A DNA stretch of 64,000 nucleotides, from assembly GCF_900184265.1 (NCBI RefSeq), contig NZ_FXXA01000002.1:2528539-2592538 (forward strand). Direction: 5' to 3'. Positions 1 to 10,117 of this stretch are shown here, in pieces. A program made the translations under genes and the position numbers. Source of the stretch: Eggerthella timonensis. Lineage in GTDB: Bacteria; Actinomycetota; Coriobacteriia; Coriobacteriales; Eggerthellaceae. The notes under the pieces were generated by a model that was not told the DNA's origin, searched no databases, and saw only the letters and a list, made by a program, of their open reading frames with translations. The number at the start of each line of letters is the position of its first letter. The stretch's first letter is position 1.

Positions 1-1160
1 CGCGTTCCGGGGAAATGGCAGCAGCGTGCGCAGGTGAGAGCCGCATCCGCGCGGCCGATCCACACGGTGCCCACCGGCTTGCCCGGCTCGGCCCCGCCCG
101 GCCCGGCGATGCCCGTCACCGACACGGCCACGTCGCACGCGAGCGTGCGCCGGGCGCCCTCCGCCATGGCGCTCGCCGTCTCCTCGCTGACCGCGCCGCA
201 CAAGGCGAGCGTCTCGCGGCCCACGCCCAGCACGTCGCGCTTCACATCGGACGAGTAGCTGACGATGCCGCCGCGCACGACGTCCGAGCTGCCCGGAACG
301 TCGGTGAGCGTCGCGGCGATGAGGCCGCCCGTGAGGCTCTCGGCCGCGCCGATGGTCTTCCCCGCCGCGCGGGCTGCCTCCAGCACGCGCCCGGCCAGCT
401 CGTCGAGCGCCTCGGGCGCGATGCTCGCAGCCTCCTCGGCGTCGAGCGCGCGCACCGCCGACCCGTCGGCCGCATCCGCTTCCGCCGCCGCGCTCTCGGC
501 AACCTTCGCCGCGCGCTTCGCGCGCTTACCCGACGGCGTGAACCCGAGGATCTCCTTCGCCTTCACGAAGTAGTCGAGCATCGAGACGATGGTGAGCGCC
601 ACCGCCACGAGCATGACCGCCCACGACACGAGGTACAGCGGGTTGTGCAGCACGCCTTGCGGGTCGGTGATGACCACGCTGTCCTTGACGATGAACAGCA
701 CGATGGCGATGATCTGCGTGACGGTCTTCGCCTTGCCGTACCAGCTGGCCGCGATGACCACGCCCTGGCTGGCCGCCACCATGCGTATGCCCGAGACGAT
801 GAACTCGCGCGTGAGTATGACGAGCGCCACCCACGAGGGCAGCACGCCCAGCTCGATGAGCGCGAGCAGCGCGGCCGCCACGAGGATCTTGTCGGCCAGC
901 GGGTCGATGAACTTGCCGAAGTTCGTCACTTCGCCGCGGCTGCGGGCCAGGTACCCGTCGAGGCCGTCGGTGGCGGCCAGCAGGATGAAGATGCCGGCGG
1001 CGATCCACGATTTCGACGCCTCGGCGTCGGGCCAGAACGGGAAGTACTCGGGCCACGGGCTGATGATGGCCACCACGAACACCGGCACGAGGCAGATGCG
1101 CAAGAGCGTCACCACGTTCGCCGGCGTCCACAGCTTCTCGTGGACGGGACCTTGCGCCAT
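1..1160 (-). CDS. pgsA: PgsA-CinA fusion: phosphatidylglycerophosphate synthase joined to a nicotinamide-nucleotide amidase domain (3' end cut by window)
   Basis: One open frame runs from ATG 1160 to the window edge without a stop. Roughly residues 1-195 are a CDP-alcohol phosphatidyltransferase with several hydrophobic helices and the family signature DG..A...G...D...D (DGLDGYLAR, then FIDPLADK). This makes phosphatidylglycerophosphate for membrane lipid synthesis. After an Ala-rich linker, from about residue 230 on, comes a CinA C-terminal domain ([21 protein letters not shown]), the nicotinamide-nucleotide amidohydrolase of pyridine nucleotide salvage. Neighbouring pgsA and cinA genes are common in bacteria; here they are joined in frame. 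The start lies 5 nt after the rimO stop, so the two are co-transcribed. The missing C-terminus cannot be judged. A fusion caused by a sequencing error is possible but both halves read cleanly. Confidence 0.88.
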   Translation of the reverse strand, partial: MAQGPVHEKLWTPANVVTLLRICLVPVFVVAIISPWPEYFPFWPDAEASKSWIAAGIFILLAATDGLDGYLARSRGEVTNFGKFIDPLADKILVAAALLALIELGVLPSWVALVILTREFIVSGIRMVAASQGVVIAASWYGKAKTVTQIIAIVLFIVKDSVVITDPQGVLHNPLYLVSWAVMLVAVALTIVSMLDYFVKAKEILGFTPSGKRAKRAAKVAESAAAEADAADGSAVRALDAEEAASIAPEALDELAGRVLEAARAAGKTIGAAESLTGGLIAATLTDVPGSSDVVRGGIVSYSSDVKRDVLGVGRETLALCGAVSEETASAMAEGARRTLACDVAVSVTGIAGPGGAEPGKPVGTVWIGRADAALTCARCCHFPGT

Positions 1161-1165
1161 CGCGC

Positions 1166-2479
1166 TCACTCCCCTTCCATCTCGTAGAGCAGCGTGTCGG
1201 CGATGCGAACGCGCCGCACCTCGCCCGGCTCGCCTGCGGCGAGGTAGGTGACGCCGTCCACCTCGGGCGCCTGGCACATGGCGCGCCCGAACAGCTGGCC
1301 GTCCTCCTCGAACCCCTCCACGAGCACGTCCATCTCGCGCCCGACGCGCGCGGCGATGCGCGGGCAGCACACGGCGTCGGCCAGGTCGCGCAAGCGCTGG
1401 GCGCGGTCGGCCTTCTCGTCCTCGTCAACCTGGTCGGGCAGGTCGTAAGCGCGCGTGCCCTCCTCGCGCGAGTACGGGAACACGCCCACGTAGTCGAACA
1501 GCCCCTCCTCCACGAAGGAGCACAGATCCTCGAACTGCTCGTCGGTTTCGCCGGGGAAGCCCGCGATGAGCGTCGTGCGCAGCGTGGCGCCCGGCACGTG
1601 CGCGAGCACGCGCTCGACGAGGGCCATGAACTCCTCGCGCGAGCCCGTGCGGTTCATAGCGCGCAGGATGCCCGCGTCGACGTGCTGCAGCGGGATGTCG
1701 AAGTAATCGCACACGTTCGCGTGCGCGGCCACGGCGTCGAGCAGCTCGTCGGTGAGGCCCTCCGGCTGTATGTACATGACGCGGAACCACGTCTGCGGGA
1801 ACTGCTCGGCCAAGGCCGACAGAAGCCTCGCCAAAGACGACGGCTCCTCGAAGTCGGCGCCCCAGCGCCCCGTGTCCTGGGCGATGAGCACGATCTCGCG
1901 CGCGCCGGCCTCCACCTGAGCGGCCACGTCGGCGCGCACGTCGTCGAGCGGGAAGCTGCGGTAGCGCCCGCGGATGTAGGGAATGGTGCAGTACGTGCAG
2001 AAGCGGTCGCAGCCGTCGGAGATCTTCACGTAGGCCGACACGGAGCCCGGCAGGACAACAGGCGCCTCGGCGTCTCTCGCGGGGAGCTCGTCGAGCCCCA
2101 GCGCCTCGGCCGCGACGGCGGCGATGTCGTCCTCGCGGCTGCACGGCACGAACGCGCGCGCCTCGACGAGCTCGCCCGCCAGGTCGTCGCCGTAGCGCGC
2201 AGGCATGCAGCCGGCCACGATGAGCGCCGCCCCTGCCGCCACGTTGGGCAGCCCCGCAACGTCGAAGATGGCCTCGAGGCTCTCCTCCGTGGCGCTCTGG
2301 ATGAACGAGCAGGTGTTCACCACCACGGCGTCGGCGCAGGCCGGATCGTCCTCGATCGAAAAGCCGGCCTGCACGAGCCGCGCGCGCATGCGAGCCGTGT
2401 CCGCCTCGTTCTTCGCGCACCCCAGCGTGACGAAGGCGACGCGGGGCGCAGCGAGCGCCGCGTCAGATGAGCGTTCCAT
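1166..2479 (-). CDS. rimO: RimO, ribosomal protein S12 methylthiotransferase
   Basis: Radical-SAM methylthiotransferase that puts a methylthio group on an aspartate of ribosomal protein S12. The order is UPF0004 N-terminal domain with three cluster cysteines ([22 protein letters not shown]), radical SAM core with CDRFCTYC near residue 160, and a C-terminal TRAM domain. At 437 aa it has the usual length. The N-terminal motif GCAKNEAD and the [10 protein letters not shown]-type core favour RimO over MiaB or MtaB; the window has a separate MtaB at 25.6-27.0 kb. It sits between yajQ and the pgsA-cinA fusion with very short spacers, so they form one operon. Confidence 0.93.
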   Translation of the reverse strand: MERSSDAALAAPRVAFVTLGCAKNEADTARMRARLVQAGFSIEDDPACADAVVVNTCSFIQSATEESLEAIFDVAGLPNVAAGAALIVAGCMPARYGDDLAGELVEARAFVPCSREDDIAAVAAEALGLDELPARDAEAPVVLPGSVSAYVKISDGCDRFCTYCTIPYIRGRYRSFPLDDVRADVAAQVEAGAREIVLIAQDTGRWGADFEEPSSLARLLSALAEQFPQTWFRVMYIQPEGLTDELLDAVAAHANVCDYFDIPLQHVDAGILRAMNRTGSREEFMALVERVLAHVPGATLRTTLIAGFPGETDEQFEDLCSFVEEGLFDYVGVFPYSREEGTRAYDLPDQVDEDEKADRAQRLRDLADAVCCPRIAARVGREMDVLVEGFEEDGQLFGRAMCQAPEVDGVTYLAAGEPGEVRRVRIADTLLYEMEGE

Positions 2480-2494
2480 AATGGCGCGACCGTC

Positions 2495-2992
2495 CTAGCG
2501 GTAGTTGACGAACTGGAGCGGCTGGCCGTAATCGTTGCCCTTGAGGAACGCGATGACCTCCTGCAGCGCATCGCGCGACGGCGAGCTGACGCGCAGCTTG
2601 TCGCCCTCGATCTGCACCTTCACCTTGAACTTCTCGGCCTTGATGTCCTTGTTGATCTTGCTGGCGACGTCCTTCTCGATACCCTCGACGATGGTGGCCT
2701 TCTGGCGCACGCTCTGGCCGGCGGCCGCCTCGGGCTCGGCCCACTGCACGGCGGCGAGGTCGATCCCGCGGCGGATGAGCTTCGAGCCGATGACGTCGAT
2801 GACCTGCTTGGCCACGAAGTCTGCCGGCGCCGCCACCGTCATGGTCTTGCTCGCCTTGTCCAGCGTTATCTCGGCCCCCGAATCCTTCAGGTCGTAGCGC
2901 TGGGCGAGCTCCTTCTTCGCCTGCTGGAAGGCGTTGTCCACCTCCTGCATGTCGACCGTGGACACGACGTCGAAGCTGGATTCCTTGGCCAT
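2495..2992 (-). CDS. yajQ: YajQ-family (UPF0234) nucleotide-binding protein
   Basis: Small cytosolic protein of 165 aa with two ferredoxin-like repeats. Members of the family bind cyclic di-GMP or nucleic acids; the role in this organism is unknown. The sequence starts MAKESSFDVVS and contains the family motif SKINKDIK. The open frame extends upstream to 3067, but ATG 2992 is preceded by GGAAAGGA at good spacing and matches the usual family start. It lies 15 nt upstream of rimO. Confidence 0.9.
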   Translation of the reverse strand: MAKESSFDVVSTVDMQEVDNAFQQAKKELAQRYDLKDSGAEITLDKASKTMTVAAPADFVAKQVIDVIGSKLIRRGIDLAAVQWAEPEAAAGQSVRQKATIVEGIEKDVASKINKDIKAEKFKVKVQIEGDKLRVSSPSRDALQEVIAFLKGNDYGQPLQFVNYR

Positions 2993-3133
2993 GAGCGTTC
3001 CTTTCCGCACGACGCGGCCCGCGCTTGCGGGCCGCTCGAATTTTCGTTTGCGCACAGCATAGCGCATTTTCGCGTTCAGGCCGGCAATTTCAGAGGCGCT
3101 CCACGACGAGCGGGCGCTCTTGCCGGTCGGGCC

Positions 3134-4291
3134 CTACGTCGCTTGAGACCCGTCGCCGGTCGCCGAGCCCTCGCCTGCGCCTCCCGCGTCGGAGTCGCCG
3201 GCGGCGTCCGTATCGCCCGCGTCCTTCTTCTTGGCATCCGGATGGTCTTCGTACCACTGCTCGAGGTAGGCGTCGAAGTCTACCGTGGCCATCGGCATGC
3301 CGCTCGCGTCGGCGCCGTCGAACTCGACCGCCTCGCCGTCCGCGGTGATGGTCACGCCGTCGCTCGCCCAGGCGGCGAACGACCAGGTGCCGCCTTCGGT
3401 CAGCTCGACCGTGTCCTCCTCGCCGCCCGAGAACATCTGATCCGTCGCCACGCCGTCTTGCGTGATGACGGCGTACACGGGCGTGTTCTTCGCGATCGAG
3501 TACGTCACCTTCAGGCTGGTCGGGGCCGTCTCCTTGGGCGCGGGCTGCGGCTGGGCGCTCTCGGCGCTGCCGTCCGACCCGCTGCCGTCCTGCGTCGGAT
3601 CGGTGAGCCCCGTCACCGGCAGCTTCGTCATATCCTCGTTGGAGCCGCCGCCGTTGTTGCCGAACACGAGCACGAGCACCACGACGAGCAGCACGAGGAT
3701 CACGCCGCCCGCGATGATGAACGGCAGCTTCGACTGCACGACGCTCGAGGCCTTCGGCCCTGCGTAGAAGTTCGTGTACTCGGCGTTCGGAAGCGCCGCA
3801 TGGCGGCTGGGATGCGTGCGGTCCTCGGAGTAGAGGCGCCCCGCCCCGCCGCTGCGCGTGCCGTAGTCGCGGCCGTAGTCGCGCCGGTCGTCGTACATCG
3901 TGCGCCCGAGCGCGTTCTGCCGCGGCGGGCGCTCGTCGGCCTGCTGGGCCGGCCGGGCGCCCTGGCGCGCAGACGAGCGGGCGGTGCGCGACGAGCCGCC
4001 CCGATCGAAGCCCGAGGGCTGGGCGTCGTTGCGGGCGCGCCCCACCTGGTAGGCGTAGGCCTCGTCCAGGTACATGCGCGTCATCTCGGTGGGGTTGAGG
4101 CCCACGAGGCGCGCGTAGGCGTTCACCATGTTGCGCGCGTACCCGCGCGGGGGCATGCGCGAGAAGTCGTCCTCCTCGATGGCGCGGAGGATGTCGGGGC
4201 GGATGCGGAGCCTCCGCGCGGCCGTCGCGAGGTCGTAGCCCTTGCGCTCGCGCGCCTCTCTCAAAATGGTACCGAATGTCACCTGCGCCAC
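3134..4291 (-). CDS. rodZ: RodZ-like membrane protein with N-terminal helix-turn-helix
   Basis: The 385-aa protein has an HTH_25 domain (residues 5-70), a long Arg/Ser/Gly-rich linker, one transmembrane segment near residues 190-213, and an extracytoplasmic beta-domain of DUF4115 type (about 265-345), ending in an acidic low-complexity tail. RodZ links the cell-shape machinery to the membrane in rods. This lineage is actinobacterial and MreB is not visible here, so the role may be partly different. It begins 4 nt after the ftsK stop, a coupling to the cell-division genes. Confidence 0.85.
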   Translation of the reverse strand: MAQVTFGTILREARERKGYDLATAARRLRIRPDILRAIEEDDFSRMPPRGYARNMVNAYARLVGLNPTEMTRMYLDEAYAYQVGRARNDAQPSGFDRGGSSRTARSSARQGARPAQQADERPPRQNALGRTMYDDRRDYGRDYGTRSGGAGRLYSEDRTHPSRHAALPNAEYTNFYAGPKASSVVQSKLPFIIAGGVILVLLVVVLVLVFGNNGGGSNEDMTKLPVTGLTDPTQDGSGSDGSAESAQPQPAPKETAPTSLKVTYSIAKNTPVYAVITQDGVATDQMFSGGEEDTVELTEGGTWSFAAWASDGVTITADGEAVEFDGADASGMPMATVDFDAYLEQWYEDHPDAKKKDAGDTDAAGDSDAGGAGEGSATGDGSQAT

Positions 4292-4295
4292 CTCG

Positions 4296-6827
4296 TTATT
4301 CCTCCGGGCTCGCCGCGTCGTGCGCCTCGAAGGCCTTCAACGTCTCGAGCTCCATGGCGTCCACGAGCACTTCGCGGGGCTTGCTGCCGTTCGGCGGCCC
4401 CACGACGCCCTTTTCCTCCAGCATGTCCATTATACGCCCAGCGCGCGAATAGCCCACCTTGAGGCGGCGCTGGATGTTCGAGGTTGATCCGAGGCCGCTC
4501 GACACCACGATGTCGGCCGCCTCCCAGATGAGCGGGTCGTCGTCGGAGACGCCGCCGCCCGAGCCGTCGGGCTGCGAAGCGCCCAGCGTGATGAGGTTCG
4601 TCTGCAGGATCTCGGAGTGGTAGTCCGGTTCGCCCTGGTCCTTGAGCATGGCCACCACGGCGTTGATCTCGTCCTCCGACACGTAGCAGCCCTGGATGCG
4701 CTGGGGCCGGGCGAACTCGGGCTTCGAGAGCAGCAGGTCGCCCAGGCCGATGAGGTTCTCGGCGCCCGGCGTGTCGAGGATGACGCGGCTGTCGATGCCG
4801 CTGGCCACGTTGAACGAGATGCGGTTCGTGATGTTCGCCTTGATGAGGCCCGTCACGACGTTCGTGGAAGGGCGCTGCGTGGCCACGATGAGGTGGATGC
4901 CGGCCGCGCGCGCGAGCTGCGCGATGCGGCTGATGGAGAACTCCACCTCCTTGCCCACGTTCATCATGAGGTCGGCCAGCTCGTCGATGATGATGACGAG
5001 GTAGGGCAGCTCGGCGCCCATCTCGCCGGCGGGCGGCTCCTCGCCGGCCTCGATCGCCTTCTGCTGCGCGGCAAGCTCGGCCTGCACCTTGGCGTTGTAC
5101 TGGCCGATGTTGCGGGCGCCCACCTTCGAGAACACCTTCAGGCGCCGCTCCATCTCGGCCACGCCCCACGACAGCGCGCTGGCCGCCTCGCGCGGCTCGG
5201 TGACCACGGGCACGTACAGGTGCGGGATGCCGTTGTAAGGCGTGAACTCCACGCGCTTCGGGTCGATCATGATGAATCGCACCTCGGAAGGCGTGGCGCG
5301 CATGAGGATGGACATGATCATCGCGTTGATGGACACCGACTTGCCCGAGCCGGTGGTGCCGCCGATGAGCAGGTGGGGCATCTTCGCAAGGTCGGAGACG
5401 ATCGAGCGCCCCTCGACGTCCTTGCCGATGACGATCTGCAGCGGGCCCTCGTCGGCGTCCTTGATGACGTCGCCCAACAGCACGCTCTGGCGCGTGCGGT
5501 TGGGCACCTCGATGCCGACGTAGTTCGTGCCGGGGATAGGCGCGAAGATGCGCACGCCCGGCGCGGCCAGAGCGAGCGCGATGTCCTGCTCGAGCGCCGT
5601 GATGCGGCTGACGCGCACGCCTGCGGGCAGGTCCACCTTGAACAGCGTCACCGTGGGGCCGGCCACCCAGCCCACGACCTCGGCCATGATGGCGAAGCTC
5701 TCGAGGGTCTCCTGGAGGCAGGCCGCGGTGTCGGCCAGCTCGGCGTCTGAGGCGCGGTCCTTCTTGGAGTTCTTCGACACGGCCAGCAAGTCCGCAGGCG
5801 GCAGCACGAAGCCGTCCGCCGGGCGCGGGGCGGCCAAGGGAGTGGAGCTCGCCCGCGACGTGGGGGCCGAAGGGGCGCTTCCGGATTTGTCGTGCTTGCG
5901 GCCGAGCTTGCGCGTGAGCGTCTGCGGCGCCTCGCCCGCCCCCTCCTCGGCGGTGGCCGCGCGGTTGCCTATGGCCTGCGTGGGCAGCGACTGCGACGCG
6001 CGGCGCGGCTTGCCCGGACGGGCCTTCGCGGCGTCCTTGGCGCGCGGCAGGACGTTCGTCGCGCCCGCCTCCACCACCTCGCCGGTCGTGGGCACCACGG
6101 GCACCTTCGCGCCCGTCGAGCGCTTCACGCGGGCGTAGGGCGGCGCGGCCAGCACCTCGCCGTCGCCCTCGCCGCCGACGAGCGCGCGGCGCGCGTCCTG
6201 CACGCGCTCCACGAGCTTCGACAGCGAGAACCCGATGATCACGAGCCCGGCCAGGATGACGCCGACCATGACGATGCACGACACCGCCTGCCCGAACAGG
6301 CTGAGGCCCACCCACGCGATGCCGGCGCCCACGTAGCCTCCGCGCGCGACGAGCTCGTCGGCCAGGAACAGCCGGTCGACGGAGTCGGGCGCGGGCTCGG
6401 GCGTGAACAGGGCGAGCATGGCCAGCACGGCCACGAAGATCATCACGAGGCCCACGGCCACGCGCGTCGGCACGCGCTCGCGGTCGAAGCGGGCGAGGAA
6501 GCTGGCGCCGATGACCAGCAGGAAGAACGGCAGCAGGTAGGCGCCCAAGCCCAGCGTGAGGTGGAGCGCCGTGGAGACGAACGACGTGACCACGGCGTTC
6601 GTGGGCAGCACCGCCGCCACGAACAGCACGACGGCGAGCACGGCGAAGGCCACGCCCGTGATGTCGCGGCGCGTGCGCTCGTCGAACAGGCGGGGTTCCT
6701 CCGCCGCCTGCGCGCGCGAGCCCTTGGCCTGCTTCGCCCGCTTTTCGGCGGGAGAGGCCGCCTTGCCCTTCGATTTCGCCGCCGAAGCCGCCTTCGGCTT
6801 CGCGGTGCTGGATGACTGTCGGGCCAC
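4296..6827 (-). CDS. ftsK: FtsK/SpoIIIE DNA translocase
   Basis: The 843-aa protein pumps chromosome DNA across the division septum. It has four or so transmembrane helices in residues 50-210, a low-complexity linker, then the motor: Walker A GTTGSGKS near residue 490, Walker B IIIDELADL, and a C-terminal winged-helix gamma domain (SNIQRRLKVGYSRAGRIM) that reads KOPS-like DNA polarity signals. Length is normal for a Gram-positive-type FtsK. It is followed by rodZ and preceded by the RNase J gene, about 100 nt away. Confidence 0.95.
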   Translation of the reverse strand: MARQSSSTAKPKAASAAKSKGKAASPAEKRAKQAKGSRAQAAEEPRLFDERTRRDITGVAFAVLAVVLFVAAVLPTNAVVTSFVSTALHLTLGLGAYLLPFFLLVIGASFLARFDRERVPTRVAVGLVMIFVAVLAMLALFTPEPAPDSVDRLFLADELVARGGYVGAGIAWVGLSLFGQAVSCIVMVGVILAGLVIIGFSLSKLVERVQDARRALVGGEGDGEVLAAPPYARVKRSTGAKVPVVPTTGEVVEAGATNVLPRAKDAAKARPGKPRRASQSLPTQAIGNRAATAEEGAGEAPQTLTRKLGRKHDKSGSAPSAPTSRASSTPLAAPRPADGFVLPPADLLAVSKNSKKDRASDAELADTAACLQETLESFAIMAEVVGWVAGPTVTLFKVDLPAGVRVSRITALEQDIALALAAPGVRIFAPIPGTNYVGIEVPNRTRQSVLLGDVIKDADEGPLQIVIGKDVEGRSIVSDLAKMPHLLIGGTTGSGKSVSINAMIMSILMRATPSEVRFIMIDPKRVEFTPYNGIPHLYVPVVTEPREAASALSWGVAEMERRLKVFSKVGARNIGQYNAKVQAELAAQQKAIEAGEEPPAGEMGAELPYLVIIIDELADLMMNVGKEVEFSISRIAQLARAAGIHLIVATQRPSTNVVTGLIKANITNRISFNVASGIDSRVILDTPGAENLIGLGDLLLSKPEFARPQRIQGCYVSEDEINAVVAMLKDQGEPDYHSEILQTNLITLGASQPDGSGGGVSDDDPLIWEAADIVVSSGLGSTSNIQRRLKVGYSRAGRIMDMLEEKGVVGPPNGSKPREVLVDAMELETLKAFEAHDAASPEE

Positions 6828-6927
6828 GCCCTACTCCTTTATGCTGCGTTTGATCTGCGTTTCACGGGTTCGTTTCGGCCGATGATGCGGCCGCGTGCGC
6901 CGCGAGGGCGCATGCGGCCATTATAGC

Positions 6928-8859
6928 TTAAACCTCGAGCAAGTTCACAATCACCATGGGGCGGGTTTTCGTGCGCTCCCACAGAAGCGACAGCAAGGCG
7001 TCGCGCCCGGCCTTCTTCCACTCCTTCTGGCCGCCTCCCTTGCCCATGGCGCGCCCGAGGGCGCTCTTCACGGTGTTCTGCGCCTCGCGCACGAGGAAGT
7101 CGTCGTCGCCGCCCGTGATGCCGTGCATCTCGATCTGCACGTTGCCCACCACGTTCTTGCCCTTCGGCGACACGGCGGCCGCGATGGCCGCGAACCCCTG
7201 CGACCCGAGCGCGTTGCGCTCGTCGAGCACGCCCTGCGAGGTGTCGCCCACCGACAGGCCGTCCACGAACACGATGCCGCTCTGCACGGTCTCGCCGCGG
7301 ACGACGCCCTGCGACGTCAGCTCGAGGCTCTCGCCGTTCTCGCAGATGAACACGTTGTCGGCCGGCACGCCCGTGGCCTCGGCCAGACGCGCGTGGGCGC
7401 GCAGGTGCGTGGCCTCGCCGTGCACCGGCATGAACGCCTTGGGCTGCACGATGGAGAGCACGAGCTTGAGCTCCTCGGCGCCGGCGTGGCCCGACACGTG
7501 CACGCGGGCGCGGTTCTTGTCGTACACGTCCGCGCCGATCTTCGCGAGGCCGTTGATGACGCGCGTGACCGCCTTCTCGTTGCCCGGCACCGGCGTGGCC
7601 GACACGATGACCGTGTCGCCCTCGTCCATGGTGATGGTGCGGTGCTCGCCGTTGGCGATGCGGGCCAGCGCCGAGAGCGGCTCGCCCTGGCTGCCCGTGC
7701 ACATGATGACCACCTGCTCGGGCGGGATGCCCTTGAGATCGTAGGCGTCGATGAGGTCGGTGTCGCTGATGCTGAGGTAGCCCAGGCGGCGCGCGATGTC
7801 GGTGTTCTGGATCATCGAGCGGCCCGTGACCACCACCTTGCGGCCGTTGGCCACCGCCGCGTCGCAGATCTGCTGCATGCGGTGGATGTGGCTGGCGAAC
7901 GACGCGATGATGACGCGTCCCTTCGCCTGCGCGATGATCTTCGCCAGCTCCTTGCCAACCTCGGCCTCCGACGGCGTGAAGTTGGGGTTCTGCGCGTTCG
8001 TTGAGTCGCTCATCATGAGGTCGACGCCGATCTGGCTGAACTTCGACAGCGCGCCGAAGTCGGTGGTCACGCCGTCGATGGGCGTCTGGTCCAGCTTGAA
8101 GTCGCCCGTGTGCAGCACGTTGCCGGCCGGGCTCTGGAAGAACACGCCCACCGCGCCCGGGATGGAATGGTTCACGGCAAAGAACTCGGCCGTGAAGCAG
8201 CCCAGCTTGATCTGGTCGCCGGGCTTGATCTCCACGAGCTTGGCGTTCTTGATCTTGTGCTCGGCGAACTTGCCCTCGATGAGGCCGAGCGTCATCTTCG
8301 TGCCGTAGATCGGCACGTTGCGGTCGAGGTCCTTCATGAGGTACGGCAGCGTGCCGGTGTGGTCCTCGTGGCCGTGGGTGATGATGATGCCGCGCAGCTT
8401 GTCGGCGTTCTCCAGCACGTAGGTGTAGTCGGGCAGGATAAGGTCGACGCCCGGATGGTTGTCGTCGGGGAACATGAGGCCGGCGTCGTCGAGGATCATG
8501 TCGCCCTTGCACTCGAAGGCCGTCATGTTCTTGCCGATGGCGTCGAGGCCGCCGAGCGGGATGATCTTGAGCGTTGCGTTCGGGTCCTTCTTCGGCGAGG
8601 CGAAGTTGCGCCGCGCGCTCTGGTCGCCGCGGCCCGCCGCCTGCTGGCCGTTCTGGCCGCCCTTCGACAGCTGCGGTCGCTTGTGCTCGAGCTGCACGTG
8701 CTTGTACGTGCGGGTCTTCTTGTTGTTCTGGCCGTTCTGGCCGCTTTCGCTTCCGTTCGCTCGGGGCGTCTTCTCGCCCCTGCGCGGGTTCCCGCCGCTG
8801 CGGTTCTCCGTGCGTGCGCGATCGCTTCCGCGCTGAGCGCGCGGGTTCTTCTCTTCCAT
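6928..8859 (-). CDS. rnj: Ribonuclease J
   Basis: Metallo-beta-lactamase/beta-CASP ribonuclease with endo- and 5'-exonuclease activity, central to mRNA decay in actinobacteria. The zinc motif HGHEDHTG occurs around residue 160, followed by the beta-CASP insert and the C-terminal domain. The first roughly 95 residues form a basic, disordered Arg/Asn/Gln/Lys-rich extension typical of actinobacterial RNase J. ATG 8859 is chosen because AAAAAGGA precedes it; the frame remains open to 8982. The protein is 643 aa. It follows dapA after a 266-nt gap that holds a repeat. Confidence 0.94.
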   Translation of the reverse strand: MEEKNPRAQRGSDRARTENRSGGNPRRGEKTPRANGSESGQNGQNNKKTRTYKHVQLEHKRPQLSKGGQNGQQAAGRGDQSARRNFASPKKDPNATLKIIPLGGLDAIGKNMTAFECKGDMILDDAGLMFPDDNHPGVDLILPDYTYVLENADKLRGIIITHGHEDHTGTLPYLMKDLDRNVPIYGTKMTLGLIEGKFAEHKIKNAKLVEIKPGDQIKLGCFTAEFFAVNHSIPGAVGVFFQSPAGNVLHTGDFKLDQTPIDGVTTDFGALSKFSQIGVDLMMSDSTNAQNPNFTPSEAEVGKELAKIIAQAKGRVIIASFASHIHRMQQICDAAVANGRKVVVTGRSMIQNTDIARRLGYLSISDTDLIDAYDLKGIPPEQVVIMCTGSQGEPLSALARIANGEHRTITMDEGDTVIVSATPVPGNEKAVTRVINGLAKIGADVYDKNRARVHVSGHAGAEELKLVLSIVQPKAFMPVHGEATHLRAHARLAEATGVPADNVFICENGESLELTSQGVVRGETVQSGIVFVDGLSVGDTSQGVLDERNALGSQGFAAIAAAVSPKGKNVVGNVQIEMHGITGGDDDFLVREAQNTVKSALGRAMGKGGGQKEWKKAGRDALLSLLWERTKTRPMVIVNLLEV

Positions 8860-9013
8860 GTCGTTCCTTTTTCTCAGGCGACGCGGGCGCATATACGAGG
8901 AGCCGGGGCGTCCCGGCTGTCTCGCCGCAGGCGGAAATCCGTTCGCACCTGCGAGCCCGCGCGTCGCGGTTATGTCATGCACCGCCTTGGCGGCGCTTCG
9001 GTCCTTCTTCAGC

Positions 9014-9117
9014 CTGTCACCCTGGACGAAGCGGGAAGCCGTGTCGCCGAAAGCCTCGCAGCTGGCGCCGCGCGGGATCCTTCGACTACGGCCTGCGGCC
9101 CTCGCTCAGGATGACAG
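9014..9117. repeat. Imperfect inverted repeat with CCTTCGACT...CTCAGGATGACAG type end
   Basis: The ends are CTGTCACCCTGG (from 9014) and CTCAGGATGACAG (to 9117), with GACGAAGCG and GGATCCTTCG arms inside. It lies in the 266-nt gap between dapA and the RNase J gene. It resembles the interspersed REP-like sequence family found in many bacterial genomes with the core CCTTCGACT..GCTCAGGATGACA. It could act as a terminator for dapA, but there is no U-tract. Confidence 0.5.
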
Positions 9118-9125
9118 CCTGGGCG

Positions 9126-10016
9126 TTACAGCACGCCCACTTCGCGCATGGTGGCGGCCAGGCGCTCGGACTGCTCGGGCGTGGCGTCCACGAGCGGCAG
9201 TCGCACGCCGCCCACAGGGAAGCCGAGAAGCTTGAGCGCCTCTTTGACGAGGATGGGGTTCGAAGTCTCGAACAGCCCCGTCATGAGCGGCATGAGGCGC
9301 TCGTTGGCCGCGGCTGCGGCCTCCCAGTCGCCGGCAGCGCACAGGTCGACGATCTCCTTCATGCGCGCCGGAGACACGTTGCCGATGGTGGAGATGACGC
9401 CGGTGCCGCCGAGCTTCATGATGTCGAAAGTGGCGGAGTCGTCGCCCGAGTACACGGCGAAGCCCTCCGGGGCGCCGTCGACGATGGCCTTGACCTGGTC
9501 CATCTTGCCCGACGCCTCCTTCACGGCCACCACGTTGTCGCAGTCGTGCGCGAGGCGCAGCGTGGTGTCGGCCTCCATGTTCACCACGCAGCGGCCCGGG
9601 ATGTTGTACAGGATGATGGGCAGCTCCACCGCGTCGGCGATGGTGCGGAAGTGCTGGTACATGCCCTCTTGCGGGGGCTTGTTGTAGTAGGGCACCACGC
9701 ACATGAAGCCGTCGACGCCGAGCTTCTGCACGTCGCGGGCGAAGCTCACCGTGTCGGCCGTGCAGTTGTCGCCGACGTTCGCGATGACGGGCACGCGGTC
9801 GCCCACGGCCTCCACCACGGCGCGGAACAGCTCCATCTTCTGCGGGTAGAACACGGTCGGGCTCTCCCCCGTCGTGCCGTTGATGATGAGGGAGTCGCTG
9901 CCGCCGTCGACGAGACGCGCGGCGAGAGCCTGGGCCTTGTCAAGATCGAGCTCGCGATTCTCATCGAAGGGCGTGACCATGGCCGGGATCATTCGGCCGA
10001 ACCGGGGCTGCGACAT
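9126..10016 (-). CDS. dapA: DapA, 4-hydroxy-tetrahydrodipicolinate synthase
   Basis: The enzyme condenses pyruvate and aspartate semialdehyde in the lysine/diaminopimelate pathway. The (beta/alpha)8 barrel shows GTTGES for substrate binding, the tyrosine in LYNIPGR and the Schiff-base lysine in VAVKEASG. ATG 10016 is preceded by GGTGAGGAG; the frame extends to 10082 without a better start. It gives 296 aa, the normal size. dapB lies just upstream in the same direction, so the two form a small DAP operon. Confidence 0.95.
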   Translation of the reverse strand: MSQPRFGRMIPAMVTPFDENRELDLDKAQALAARLVDGGSDSLIINGTTGESPTVFYPQKMELFRAVVEAVGDRVPVIANVGDNCTADTVSFARDVQKLGVDGFMCVVPYYNKPPQEGMYQHFRTIADAVELPIILYNIPGRCVVNMEADTTLRLAHDCDNVVAVKEASGKMDQVKAIVDGAPEGFAVYSGDDSATFDIMKLGGTGVISTIGNVSPARMKEIVDLCAAGDWEAAAAANERLMPLMTGLFETSNPILVKEALKLLGFPVGGVRLPLVDATPEQSERLAATMREVGVL

Positions 10017-10117
10017 GCTCTGACTCCTCACCTTCCATGCGCGCCGCGTGTTGCATAGCGCGCATCCATCGTACACGAACAAGTGCCTGAACGGCTATTA
10101 TGCCATGAGACGGGCCG

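Noticed and set aside
15-1187. 390-codon plus-strand frame over pgsA-cinA
   Set aside because: His/Arg-rich, antisense to a clear enzyme.
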